DNA of 17,864 bases from the NCBI GenBank assembly GCA_035316885.1, contig DATHII010000014.1, positions 1 through 17,864 on the forward strand. Direction: 5' to 3'. Within the stretch, counting starts at the first letter, position 1. Every line of letters begins with the position of its first letter. Below the pieces are notes generated by a model. That model made no database searches and was not told the DNA's origin. It worked only from the letters and a program-made list of their open reading frames with translations. Source of the stretch: DASRTE01 sp035316885 (GTDB lineage Bacteria; Actinomycetota; Actinomycetes; Jiangellales; Jiangellaceae). The position numbers and the translations under genes were made by a program. Below, piece by piece: positions 1-6,233 of the stretch.

Positions 1-323
1 GGCCCGATCTCGTCGACGTCGAGCTCGACGACCGTGCGCTTCTCGCCCTCGCGGGTCTCGTACGACCGCTGCTTCAGCCGGCCGGTGACGACGACCCGAG
101 CGCCGCGCTGCAACGACTCGGCGACGTTCTCGGCCGCCTGCCGCCATACTGAGCAGGACAGGAACAGCGGATCGCCGTCCTTCCACTCGTTGGTCTGCCG
201 GTCGAAGGTACGTGGTGTCGAGGCGACACGGAAGTTCGCCACTGCCGCACCGCTGGGGGTGAAGCGCAGCTCCGGGTCGTCGGTCAGGTTGCCGACGACG
301 GTGATGACGGTCTCGCCTGCCAT
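1..323 (-). CDS. ssb: Single-stranded DNA-binding protein SSB (N-terminal part, runs off left edge)
   Basis: About 107 N-terminal residues are present; the C-terminus lies beyond the window. The protein starts MAGETVITVVGNLTDDPELR and continues with the OB-fold pattern of bacterial SSB (GAAVANFRVAS, WRQAAENVAESLQRGARVVVTGRLKQRSYETREGE). SSB coats single-stranded DNA as a tetramer during replication, repair and recombination. The ATG at 323 is preceded on the minus strand by GGGAGGGA about seven bases upstream, a good ribosome binding site that fixes the start. It follows rpsF by 40 bp on the same strand, the rpsF-ssb(-rpsR-rplI) order common in Actinobacteria, so it is probably co-transcribed with rpsF. 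Identification is secure; only the C-terminal tail is unseen. Confidence 0.96.
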   Translation of the reverse strand, partial: MAGETVITVVGNLTDDPELRFTPSGAAVANFRVASTPRTFDRQTNEWKDGDPLFLSCSVWRQAAENVAESLQRGARVVVTGRLKQRSYETREGEKRTVVELDVDEIG

Positions 324-363
324 AGGTGGTCCCTCCCGAAGGGGCTGGATGCGAGCCTGGAGA

Positions 364-654
364 TCAGTGGGCGTCCGGACGGACGACCTTGGTACGCAGG
401 ATGGACTCGTTGAGTCCGAGCTGGCGGTCAAGCTCTTGGACTGCAGCTGGCTCGCAGGTGAGATCGAGGACGGCGTAGATACCCTCACTCTTCTTGTCGA
501 TCTCGTACGCGAGCTTGCGGCGGCCCCAGATGTCGACCTTCTCGACGGTGCCGCCGGACTGGCGGATGACGCCGAGGAACGTGTCGAGACTGGGAGCGAC
601 GGTGCGCTCCTCGAGCTCGGGGTCGAGGATCACCATCACCTCGTAATGACGCAT
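364..654 (-). CDS. rpsF: 30S ribosomal protein S6
   Basis: This 96-aa protein has the full length of bacterial S6. It opens MRHYEVMVILDPELEE and carries the S6 signature around residues 38-55 (VEKVDIWGRRKLAYEIDKK) and the C-terminal LGLNESILRTKVVR. S6 binds the central domain of 16S rRNA as a heterodimer with S18. The ATG at 654 is preceded by AGGAGGTGA on the minus strand (661-669), almost a perfect anti-SD match. Upstream lie an extended -10 promoter and a leader hairpin resembling the S6:S18-binding mRNA motif, so autoregulation by S6:S18 is likely. ssb follows in the same operon. Confidence 0.98.
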   Translation of the reverse strand: MRHYEVMVILDPELEERTVAPSLDTFLGVIRQSGGTVEKVDIWGRRKLAYEIDKKSEGIYAVLDLTCEPAAVQELDRQLGLNESILRTKVVRPDAH

Positions 655-681
655 TGCCGATCACCTCCTGTGGTCTTCGCG

Positions 682-700
682 GCCACGGTCTCTCCGTGGC
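682..700 (-). promoter_or_regulatory. Second hairpin in the rpsF leader, just upstream of the SD
   Basis: GCCACGG and CCGTGGC form a perfect 7-bp stem around a 5-nt loop. The stem ends 12 bases before the AGGAGG of rpsF. It has no following U-run, so it is not an intrinsic terminator. It may be a spacer stem or take part in translational control together with the upstream CCG-bulge hairpin. Confidence 0.4.
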
Positions 701-720
701 AGGAGGGCTGTGCGTCGCGC

Positions 721-755
721 GGCCCGGCGTACGGTCTTCCCGTACCGGCCGGGCC
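721..755 (-). promoter_or_regulatory. rpsF leader hairpin resembling the S6:S18-binding mRNA motif
   Basis: Read as rpsF mRNA (755 to 721), the sequence folds as GGCCCGG, then CCG, then GUACGG with loop GAAGA and CCGUAC, a single G, and CCGGGCC. The two stems, 7 and 6 bp, are perfect and enclose an asymmetric internal loop with CCG on the 5' side. The known S6:S18 autoregulatory element is a hairpin with a conserved CCG in a bulge next to a closing stem, mimicking the 16S rRNA site. Its place at the very 5' end of the transcript predicted from the -10 at 764-769 fits. The match is by eye; the structure is seen and the regulatory role is inferred. Confidence 0.65.
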
Positions 756-763
756 GAGAAGCC

Positions 764-772
764 AGGATACCA
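764..772 (-). promoter_or_regulatory. Candidate extended -10 promoter for rpsF-ssb
   Basis: On the minus strand the sequence reads TGGTATCCT, a TGn extended -10 followed by TATCCT. The predicted start near 757 lies only about two bases before the leader hairpin. There is no convincing TTGACA box 16-18 bp upstream, which is usual for extended -10 promoters. No experimental support. Confidence 0.4.
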
Positions 773-1009
773 GCGCCGCGACACCCCTCATGCCACTGTC
801 CACAGCCGCTGGTTCTGATCACAGCTACGTGAGGGTTCGGACCACGCCTCATGGCACGACTTTACGAACTCGCCTACCTGCTCGGGGAACGGCGGCTGGC
901 CCGGATGGTGTCCTGGGGACTGCCGGCCGGACGGAGGGCGAGGAACATCGGGAGCGTGTCGGCATGATCGGCTTGCCGGTGCTGCCGCTTATCGACAGGC
1001 TGGCGAGCT
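773..1009. other. Spacer between the rpsF promoter and the small membrane-protein gene; one doubtful short ORF
   Basis: I see no RNA gene, terminator or repeat here. The only coding candidate is a plus-strand 38-codon ORF at 851-967, starting MARLYELAYLLGERRLARMV and ending at TGA. It is rich in Arg and Leu and has only a distant GTGAGGG as possible ribosome binding site. It lies in the same frame as the 1010-1261 gene, but the 14 codons between its TGA and that gene's ATG look non-coding and contain no alternative start, so it is not evidently a broken N-terminus. I leave it as a weak candidate. Confidence 0.3.
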
Positions 1010-1261
1010 ATGAACGTGGCGATCACCCGCGAGAACGTGCTGGCTGCACTGACCCTGGCCTTCGGCGCTGTGTCGACGGTGTGCGCGTTCGTCCCGTCCT
1101 GGCACGTGCCCGGTTCGTGGACTGGGTTGGCCGGGATGGCGCTGGGTGCGGTCGCGCAGATGATGTCCACGTCGACCGCGCAGCGGTGGGTGATCGTTCC
1201 CGGCTGGGTCCTGGCCTTCATCGGCCTCGCCATCGGCTTTTCCAACGGCGGCCTCACATAA
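1010..1261 (+). CDS. Small membrane protein of unknown function (3 predicted TM helices)
   Basis: I do not recognise a family. The 83-aa product is almost entirely hydrophobic, with likely membrane helices at about residues 10-28, 38-56 and 59-79, a short charged N-terminus (NVAITREN) and a Trp-rich second half. No catalytic motif is visible. The ATG at 1010 is the only usable start after the in-frame TGA at 965; the ribosome binding site is poor (ACAGG 10 bases upstream). It ends in TAA two bases before the stop of the convergent AAA+ ATPase gene, so no terminator fits between them and the transcripts must overlap. The composition makes a real membrane protein likely, but nothing indicates its role. 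Confidence 0.6.
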   Translation: MNVAITRENVLAALTLAFGAVSTVCAFVPSWHVPGSWTGLAGMALGAVAQMMSTSTAQRWVIVPGWVLAFIGLAIGFSNGGLT

Positions 1262-1263
1262 CG

Positions 1264-2454
1264 TCAGCCGTGCTTGCGCAGGTACTCGCCGAAGTGGGGG
1301 ACGGTGAACGCGATCGTTCCCCGTTCGGCCGAGTACACCAGGCCTTTCTTGATCAGCGAGTCGCGTGCGGGGGACAACGACGACGGCTTGCGGCCCAGGT
1401 GGTTCGCGACGTCACCGGTCGGGACCGCGCTGTCGCTCACCTCCGACAGGGACGCCATCGCCCGCAGGTAGTCACGTTCGGCCGGGGTGGCGCGTTCGTA
1501 CCTCGATCCGAAGAAGCCCACCGCGAGCTCCGCCTCCGCCTCCGGCGAGGCCACGAGCACGTCGCGGGCCGTGACCGGACTGTTGGGGGCGTTGTCCCAG
1601 GTGCCCTTCCCGTAGGCCTGGACGAAGTAGGGGTAGCCGTCGGTCGCCGCGTAGAGCGCGTCCAGCGCCGCAGGATCGAAGGCCACCCCTTCATCGGCAG
1701 CGGGAGCGACCAGCGCCTGATCTGCGGCGGACCGGTCGAGTCGGTCGATGCGGACATAGCGGAACAGCCGCTCTGAGTACGACTTCGACGCCGACAGCAC
1801 GGCCGGCAGGTGCGGCAGACCTGCACCCACGACGACGAGCGGCAGCCCCTGCTGGGACAGCTCGTGGCATGCCGCGCACAGCGCGGAGACGTCGGGCTCG
1901 GGGATGTCCTGCATCTCGTCGACGAAGACGGCGATCCCGACGCCGACGTCGCGGGCGACGCCGGCTGCGTCGACGAGCAGTTCGACCAGGTCGACCTCGA
2001 TGTCGCCGGTGTCGGCGCGGCCGGAGCTCGCGGGCACGTCGATGCCCGGCTGCCACCGCTCCCGGAGCCGGGCGCCGTCGGGAGCGGATCGCAGGGCGAA
2101 GGCCTTCAGCACCCCGAGGAAGGCGTCGACCCGGGTTGGATCCCGGTGCCGTGGGGTCAGTTCGCGCACGGCCATATGCAGAGCGCCGGCCAGCGGGCGC
2201 CGAAGCGACTGGTCGGGACGGGCCTCGATCTTCCCGGTGCCCCACAATCGTCCGATCGCCTGCGACCGCAGCGCGTTGAGCAGCACGGTCTTGCCGACGC
2301 CGCGCAGTCCGGTGAGGACGAGGCTGCGCTCGGGCCGCCCTCGGGCCACCCGCTCGAGCACGACGTCGAACTGCCGAAGCTCCCGGTCGCGTCCGGCCAG
2401 CTCTGGTGGCCGCTGGCCGGCGCCTGGCGCATACGGGTTGCGTACCGGATCCAC
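1264..2454 (-). CDS. AAA+ ATPase with C-terminal winged-helix domain (Orc1/Cdc6-like architecture)
   Basis: The 396-aa protein begins with an N-linker (AGRDREL, residues 20-26) and a Walker A motif GLRGVGKT at 49-56 with Lys55. Walker B is IAVFVDEMQD at 174-183. The C-terminal ~80 residues (ERDYLRAMASLSE to FTVPHFGEYLRKHG) look like a winged helix-turn-helix. This layout is shared by a broad actinobacterial family of Orc1-like ATP-binding proteins whose cellular roles are mostly unassigned; DNA- or protein-linked ATPase switching is inferred. The start is GTG at 2454, with GGGTG seven bases upstream. An inverted repeat (2472-2505) sits directly upstream and may be its operator. It faces the small membrane gene at 1010-1261 and is divergent from the SSI-like lipoprotein gene. 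Confidence 0.85.
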   Translation of the reverse strand: MDPVRNPYAPGAGQRPPELAGRDRELRQFDVVLERVARGRPERSLVLTGLRGVGKTVLLNALRSQAIGRLWGTGKIEARPDQSLRRPLAGALHMAVRELTPRHRDPTRVDAFLGVLKAFALRSAPDGARLRERWQPGIDVPASSGRADTGDIEVDLVELLVDAAGVARDVGVGIAVFVDEMQDIPEPDVSALCAACHELSQQGLPLVVVGAGLPHLPAVLSASKSYSERLFRYVRIDRLDRSAADQALVAPAADEGVAFDPAALDALYAATDGYPYFVQAYGKGTWDNAPNSPVTARDVLVASPEAEAELAVGFFGSRYERATPAERDYLRAMASLSEVSDSAVPTGDVANHLGRKPSSLSPARDSLIKKGLVYSAERGTIAFTVPHFGEYLRKHG

Positions 2455-2471
2455 GATCGCACCCTATGGGC

Positions 2472-2505
2472 CTGTCTAGCGGAATCCGTAGATCCGGCTA
2501 GACAG
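2472..2505. promoter_or_regulatory. Inverted repeat upstream of the AAA+ ATPase gene (candidate operator)
   Basis: CTGTCTAGC (2472-2480) and GCTAGACAG (2497-2505) are perfect 9-bp inverted arms with a 16-bp spacer, and the spacer keeps partial symmetry (CGGA / TCCG). On the minus strand the proximal arm supplies TAGACA, a possible -10 about 19 bp before the ATPase GTG. CTAG is rare in high-GC genomes, so two symmetric copies are unlikely to be chance. The bound factor is unknown. Confidence 0.5.
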
Positions 2506-2535
2506 CGCGAGACGGCGTGTCGCGCTCCCGGCTCA

Positions 2536-2568
2536 CCGCCCACCTCCCATGATCATGGGAGCGGGCGG
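2536..2568. promoter_or_regulatory. Perfect 18-bp palindrome with flanking inverted arms before the lipoprotein gene
   Basis: CTCCCATGATCATGGGAG (2544-2561) is a perfect palindrome. It is flanked by CCGCCC (2536-2541) and GGGCGG (2563-2568), which extends the symmetry over 33 bp with small bulges. The right arm merges into the GGAGGG ribosome binding site (2567-2572) of the GTG start at 2578. It could be a dimer binding site controlling the divergent pair, or an mRNA hairpin masking the ribosome binding site. Confidence 0.5.
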
Positions 2569-2577
2569 AGGGAACCG

Positions 2578-3063
2578 GTGAGGCGGTCCCGGCGTCAAAG
2601 GGTTGTGCGGACGGCAACCACGACAACGTGGCCCGTCCGGCTCGTCGCGCAGGTGGGATTGGCCGTGGCGCTGGCGTCGGCACTTGCCGGATGCGGCGGC
2701 GACGACGGGGAGGCGACCGTCGTGACGACGACGCCCGCGGCGTCGCCGGACCAGCCACAGACGTCACTGACCATCGCCGTGAGCTACGGCGAAGCTGCGC
2801 AACCCAACGAGTGGACGCTGACCTGCGACCCGACCGGTGGAACCCATCCGGACGCGGCCGCGGCATGCGGAGCACTTGCCGAACTCGACCCGCAGATTCT
2901 GGAACCGGTTGCCGCCGACCAGATGTGCACCCAAATCTACGGCGGGCCCGAGGTGGCGACGGTGCGGGGCACGTGGCAGGGCGAACCGGTGGACGCGTTG
3001 TTCTCCCGGCAGAACGGGTGCGAGATCGCGCGCTGGGACGCCGTGGTCGATCTGTTGGAGTGA
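2578..3063 (+). CDS. Lipoprotein with subtilisin-inhibitor-like (SSI family) domain
   Basis: The 161-aa product has a positively charged N-terminus, a hydrophobic stretch and the lipobox LAGC with lipidated Cys39, so it is predicted to be membrane-anchored outside the cell. Residues 64-160 match Streptomyces subtilisin inhibitor: TLTCDPTGGTHPDAAAAC, MCTQIYGGPEVATVRGTWQG and NGCEI. The four cysteines (83, 97, 117, 148) have SSI-like spacing for two disulfides. The family blocks subtilisin-type serine proteases by a substrate-like loop. The predicted P1 residue after Cys117-Thr is Gln119, whereas SSI has Met. The start is GTG at 2578, five bases after GGAGGG (2567-2572). The frame stays open far upstream, but that part overlaps the ATPase gene and is not coding. 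The gene is convergent with the aldo-keto reductase gene, 58 bp apart. Confidence 0.88.
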   Translation: MRRSRRQRVVRTATTTTWPVRLVAQVGLAVALASALAGCGGDDGEATVVTTTPAASPDQPQTSLTIAVSYGEAAQPNEWTLTCDPTGGTHPDAAAACGALAELDPQILEPVAADQMCTQIYGGPEVATVRGTWQGEPVDALFSRQNGCEIARWDAVVDLLE

Positions 3064-3121
3064 CGGAAGCGTTCGCCAGCGGCAGGCGCACAGCCGGCTC
3101 CGCGGTCAGGATGACTCCGTG

Positions 3122-3892
3122 CTACGACAGACCGTCGATGCGGGCCACCTCGGCCGCCGTCAGCGAGAAGTCGAAAACGTCGAAGTTGGCCGCGATGCGC
3201 TCCCGGCGGACCGACTTCGGGATCACCACGAACTCGTGCTCGATGTGCCACCGAAGGACGACCTGCGCGGCGGAGACGCCGTGTGCCGAGGCGATCTCGA
3301 CGAGGACGGAATCGCGGAGATTGCTGGCCCGGAAGGGGCTGTACCCCTCCAGGACGACGCCGCGGGTGCGCAGTTCCTCAACGCGCCGAGGGTCGTACAG
3401 GTGCGGCGACCACCTGATCTGGTTGGCCGCCGGCATAACACCCGTGGCGGCGGCAATGTCGTCGATCTGTTCCGTGCTGTAGTTGCTTACGCCGATGGCA
3501 CGGGCGGATCCCTTGCCGAGCGCATCGACGAGGGTCCGCCAGGTTTCCACGGACGCACGGCCCCGAGGTGGCCAGTGGATCAGCCACAGATCGAGGTAGT
3601 CGGTGCCCAACCCGGCCAGGCTGGCCGCCAGGACCTCGCTCTCGCGCCCGACGTCGTCGGGGTGCAGTTTCGTGGTGAGGAACACGTCCTCACGGGCCAC
3701 CCCGCTGTCGCGCAACGCCCGGCCCACCTCGGCCTCGTTGCGGTAGAGCGTGGCGGTGTCGATGTGCCGGTAGCCGACATCGAGCGCGATGCGCACGGCG
3801 TCGTAGGCCTCGCGGCCGTAGATCTGCCAGGTTCCGAACCCGAGGAGCGGCATCGAGCCGTCGTCGGCCAGGGTCACCGTGTCGTCAGTCAT
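3122..3892 (-). CDS. Aldo/keto reductase, NADPH-dependent
   Basis: The 256-aa protein is somewhat shorter than the 270-330 aa usual for the AKR superfamily but complete. It shows MPLLGFGTWQI near the start, YRHIDTATLYRNEAEVG, TTKLHPDD and LWLIHWP. These give the AKR tetrad Asp45, Tyr50, Lys75 and His106. The C-terminal VIPKSVRRERIAAN is the NADPH-binding segment. It likely reduces small carbonyl compounds in the cytosol (2,5-diketogluconate reductase-like subgroup); the substrate cannot be told. The ATG at 3892 shares one base with the stop of the upstream glycosylase gene (TGATG); a GTG one codon earlier would give a 4-bp overlap. Either implies translational coupling in the aat-glycosylase-AKR cluster. 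Confidence 0.92.
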   Translation of the reverse strand: MTDDTVTLADDGSMPLLGFGTWQIYGREAYDAVRIALDVGYRHIDTATLYRNEAEVGRALRDSGVAREDVFLTTKLHPDDVGRESEVLAASLAGLGTDYLDLWLIHWPPRGRASVETWRTLVDALGKGSARAIGVSNYSTEQIDDIAAATGVMPAANQIRWSPHLYDPRRVEELRTRGVVLEGYSPFRASNLRDSVLVEIASAHGVSAAQVVLRWHIEHEFVVIPKSVRRERIAANFDVFDFSLTAAEVARIDGLS

Positions 3893-4755
3893 CACTTCAG
3901 CAATCTGGAGAGTCGTCGGTCGGCCAGGAGCTTCCCGCCGGTCTGACAGGTCGGGCAGTACTGCAGGCTCGAGTCGGCGAACGACACCTCGCGCACAGTG
4001 TCGCCGCAGACGGGACAGGCTTCGCCGGTGCGCCCGTGCACCCGCATCCCCGAACGCTTGGAGTCCTTGACGTCCCGGGCGGCAAGCCCTTCGGAGCGCT
4101 TCACGGCGTCGCGCAGGGTGCCGATTATGGCGTCGTAGAGCGTCGCGACCTCGTCGTCGGTGAGTGTGGCCGACGGGTGGAACGGCGAGAGGCGAGCCAC
4201 ATGGAGCACTTCGTCGGAGTAGGCGTTGCCGATGCCGGCGACCACCGACTGGTCCCGCAGCACGCCCTTGACTTGGGACCGGCCCGCGTCGTCGAGGATC
4301 GTTTGCAGCCGTTTCAGGGTGAACTCGTCAGCCAGCGGATCGATGCCGAGCCGCGCGATGCCCGGCACATCGGCGGGGTCGTGCACGAGGTAGACGGCCA
4401 AGCGCTTCCGGGTTCCGGCTTCGGTCAGGTCGAAGCCACTGCCGCTGGCGAGGTGCACGCGCAGGGCGATCGGACCCCGCCCTGGCTTCAGCGGAGAGGG
4501 CGAGAGCCTGTCGCTCCAGCGCAGCCATCCGCCCCGGGCCAGGTGCGTGACGAAGTGCAGTCCGTCGCAGTCGAGGTCGAGGAACTTGCCGTGCCGCGCC
4601 ACCCCCGTGATCGTCAAACCGCCGAGAGCCGTCATAGGTGGGTCGTACGTCTTCAGCACGCTGATCGTCGACACGTCGACGCGCGCGACCACCTGGCCCA
4701 CCGCCTGCTCACGGAGAAACCCGGCCAGAGCCTCGACCTCGGGTAGTTCCGGCAC
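3892..4755 (-). CDS. Fpg/Nei-family DNA glycosylase (base excision repair), atypical zinc finger
   Basis: The protein opens PELPEVE right after the GTG at 4755. Fpg/Nei enzymes need the N-terminal Pro as Schiff-base nucleophile, so this start is chosen over the GTG at 4791, which would add 12 residues and bury it. The product has 287 aa. Other features are Glu3, the hairpin Lys57 (RHGKF), an H2TH region (KGVLRDQSVVAGIGNAYSDE) and a C-terminal zinc finger with Cys247, Cys250, Cys267 and Cys270. In classical Fpg an Arg stands five residues before the third Cys; here it is Ser262 (ADSSLQYC). Fpg/Nei enzymes excise oxidised bases and nick the strand. This looks like a divergent actinobacterial paralogue, so its lesion preference may differ. 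It lies 25 bp after aat and overlaps the AKR gene. Confidence 0.9.
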   Translation of the reverse strand: MPELPEVEALAGFLREQAVGQVVARVDVSTISVLKTYDPPMTALGGLTITGVARHGKFLDLDCDGLHFVTHLARGGWLRWSDRLSPSPLKPGRGPIALRVHLASGSGFDLTEAGTRKRLAVYLVHDPADVPGIARLGIDPLADEFTLKRLQTILDDAGRSQVKGVLRDQSVVAGIGNAYSDEVLHVARLSPFHPSATLTDDEVATLYDAIIGTLRDAVKRSEGLAARDVKDSKRSGMRVHGRTGEACPVCGDTVREVSFADSSLQYCPTCQTGGKLLADRRLSRLLK

Positions 4756-4780
4756 CTGTCCAGTCTGTCCCGCAGGTGTG

Positions 4781-5494
4781 TCACCCGCCAAACCTCGCGT
4801 TGAAGGCGGCGGGCAGGGGGAGCGTCAGGGCTGACCGCAATCGGGCCAGGTACTCGACGCGCGGCACGTCCACCACGCCCAGGGTCCGCAGATGCGGGGT
4901 CGCCCACTGCACGTCGACCAGTCGGCCCGCCAGGCCGTCGGCGGACACCAGGCCGGCCAACGCGACGAGAGCCACCTTCGAGGCGTCGCGCCCCCATGGT
5001 GCCCGGGCATGAAACATCGACTCGCCGGCGAAGAGGCCGCCGACGGCGACGCCGTACAACCCTCCGGCGAGCCGGTGGTCCTGCGTCCAGGCCTCGACGG
5101 AGTGCGCCCACCCGAGCCGGTGCAGGTCGACGTAGGCGTCCGCGACGGCGGGCGTGATCCAAGCTCCCGGACGCCCGGGGTCGGCGCAGGCCTCGACGAC
5201 ACCGGTGAAGGCCGTGTCGACCCGGATCTCGAACCGGCGGCGGGCCCGACGCAGTGAGTGCGACACCCGCACTCCGGTGAGTGGGAGCACGCCGCGTGGA
5301 TCGGGCGACCACCAGGCCAACTCGGGGTCGCCGAGGCGGCGATCGGGTACCGGCATGGGGAACAGGCCGGCGCGGTACGCGGCCAGCAGCGTGCCCGGCT
5401 CGAGGTCCGCGCCGAAACCCACGAGCCCGTCGTCATCAGCCTGTCCGGCCGGTGGCAGCGCCCAGCGCGTCGGAACTGGCTCGACCGGCGGCAC
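4781..5494 (-). CDS. aat: Leucyl/phenylalanyl-tRNA--protein transferase
   Basis: The 237-aa protein carries the Aat signatures: LVGFGADLEPGTLLAAYRAG followed by LFPMP, WWSPDPRGVLP, ITPAVADAYVDLHRLGWAHS, LYGVAVGGLFAGESMFH, DASKVALVALA and DVQWATPHLRTLG. Aat transfers Leu or Phe from tRNA to proteins with N-terminal Arg or Lys, marking them for ClpAP/ClpS degradation by the N-degron pathway in the cytosol. Length is normal for the family. The start is GTG at 5494 with a weak upstream GGGAT. It heads the minus-strand cluster aat-glycosylase-AKR. The divergent EcsC-like gene begins only 32 bp away, so their promoters must overlap or lie inside the neighbouring gene. Confidence 0.95.
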   Translation of the reverse strand: MPPVEPVPTRWALPPAGQADDDGLVGFGADLEPGTLLAAYRAGLFPMPVPDRRLGDPELAWWSPDPRGVLPLTGVRVSHSLRRARRRFEIRVDTAFTGVVEACADPGRPGAWITPAVADAYVDLHRLGWAHSVEAWTQDHRLAGGLYGVAVGGLFAGESMFHARAPWGRDASKVALVALAGLVSADGLAGRLVDVQWATPHLRTLGVVDVPRVEYLARLRSALTLPLPAAFNARFGG

Positions 5495-5526
5495 GATCCC
5501 AGGCTAGGTGGTCGTAGGGTCAGAGC

Positions 5527-6219
5527 ATGAGCTTCCGGCGGACGGTGACAAACATGGCGGGTAGTGCTGCGGCACGCCGGGCCGCTCCCGCGGTCGCATC
5601 CCGTGGCGTACGGCAGTTCCTGTCCAAGGCGGTCGACGGGTTCCCCGGCTTCCCGGGGGCGCGCGAGATCGCGCGAAAGCATCTCGCCCGCACCCACGAC
5701 GTCGACGCCGCAGTCAAGGCCGTCATCGACCAGCACGTCCGCCTCGCCGGCGCCCAAGGCTTCGTCACCAACCTCGGCGGCGTCGTCACGCTGGCAATCT
5801 CGATCCCGACCAACCTCGTCGGTCTGGCCATCCTGCACGTCCGCATGGTCGCCGCGATCGCGCACCTGCGCGGCTACGAGATCTCCGCGCCGCAGGTGCG
5901 CGCGGCTGCTTTGATGACTCTTCTCGGCGAAGACGGCGTCCGGGATGCCATCAAGGACAGGGACCTCGACAGCCATCCTCACGACTTCGCAGTCGGAGCC
6001 GGCGACATCGACCCCGCCACGCTCGACAAGATCACGGCGCAGGTCACGCAGGCCCTCGTCACGCGGATTGGGGGCAAGAACGCGACGTTGACCATCACCA
6101 GGCGGGTGCCGATCATCGGCGGCGCCATCAGCGCCGGCGTCGACGCCTTGGCCACCCACAGCGTCGGTCGCTACGCCGACAAGGAGTTCCCTCCGCACAT
6201 CATGATCGAGCGCGCCTGA
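5527..6219 (+). CDS. EcsC-like family protein
   Basis: The 230-aa protein resembles the actinobacterial branch of the EcsC family. Typical stretches are HVRLAGAQGFVTNLGGVVTL, SIPTNLVGLAILHVRMVAAI, AHLRGYE, and a second glycine-rich segment RRVPIIGGAISAGVDALATH near the C-terminus. The two hydrophobic stretches (about residues 78-105 and 190-205) suggest membrane association. In Bacillus EcsC is encoded with an ABC transporter linked to secretion, but no molecular function is established for the family and no transporter is encoded here. The ATG at 5527 has only a weak ribosome binding site (AGGGT). It ends 14 bp before the hydantoinase/oxoprolinase gene and is probably co-transcribed with it. 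Confidence 0.8.
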   Translation: MSFRRTVTNMAGSAAARRAAPAVASRGVRQFLSKAVDGFPGFPGAREIARKHLARTHDVDAAVKAVIDQHVRLAGAQGFVTNLGGVVTLAISIPTNLVGLAILHVRMVAAIAHLRGYEISAPQVRAAALMTLLGEDGVRDAIKDRDLDSHPHDFAVGAGDIDPATLDKITAQVTQALVTRIGGKNATLTITRRVPIIGGAISAGVDALATHSVGRYADKEFPPHIMIERA

Positions 6220-6233
6220 CGCCGAGCCCGGAG

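Noticed and set aside
34..1776. Plus-strand 580-codon open frame
   Set aside because: It runs antisense through ssb, rpsF and the AAA+ ATPase gene and crosses the rpsF promoter region. Composition is Arg-rich and low-complexity, typical of a GC-rich shadow frame.
1810..2577. Upstream extension of the SSI-like lipoprotein frame
   Set aside because: The frame is open but overlaps the ATPase gene on the other strand; the GTG at 2578 with GGAGGG gives a normal lipoprotein signal peptide.
3064..3121. Terminator between the lipoprotein and aldo-keto reductase genes
   Set aside because: Only short GC palindromes such as AGCCGGCT; no long stem or T-run.
4825..6198. Minus-strand 457-codon open frame
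   Set aside because: It covers aat in a different frame and runs antisense to the EcsC-like gene; both real genes carry clear family motifs and this frame has none.
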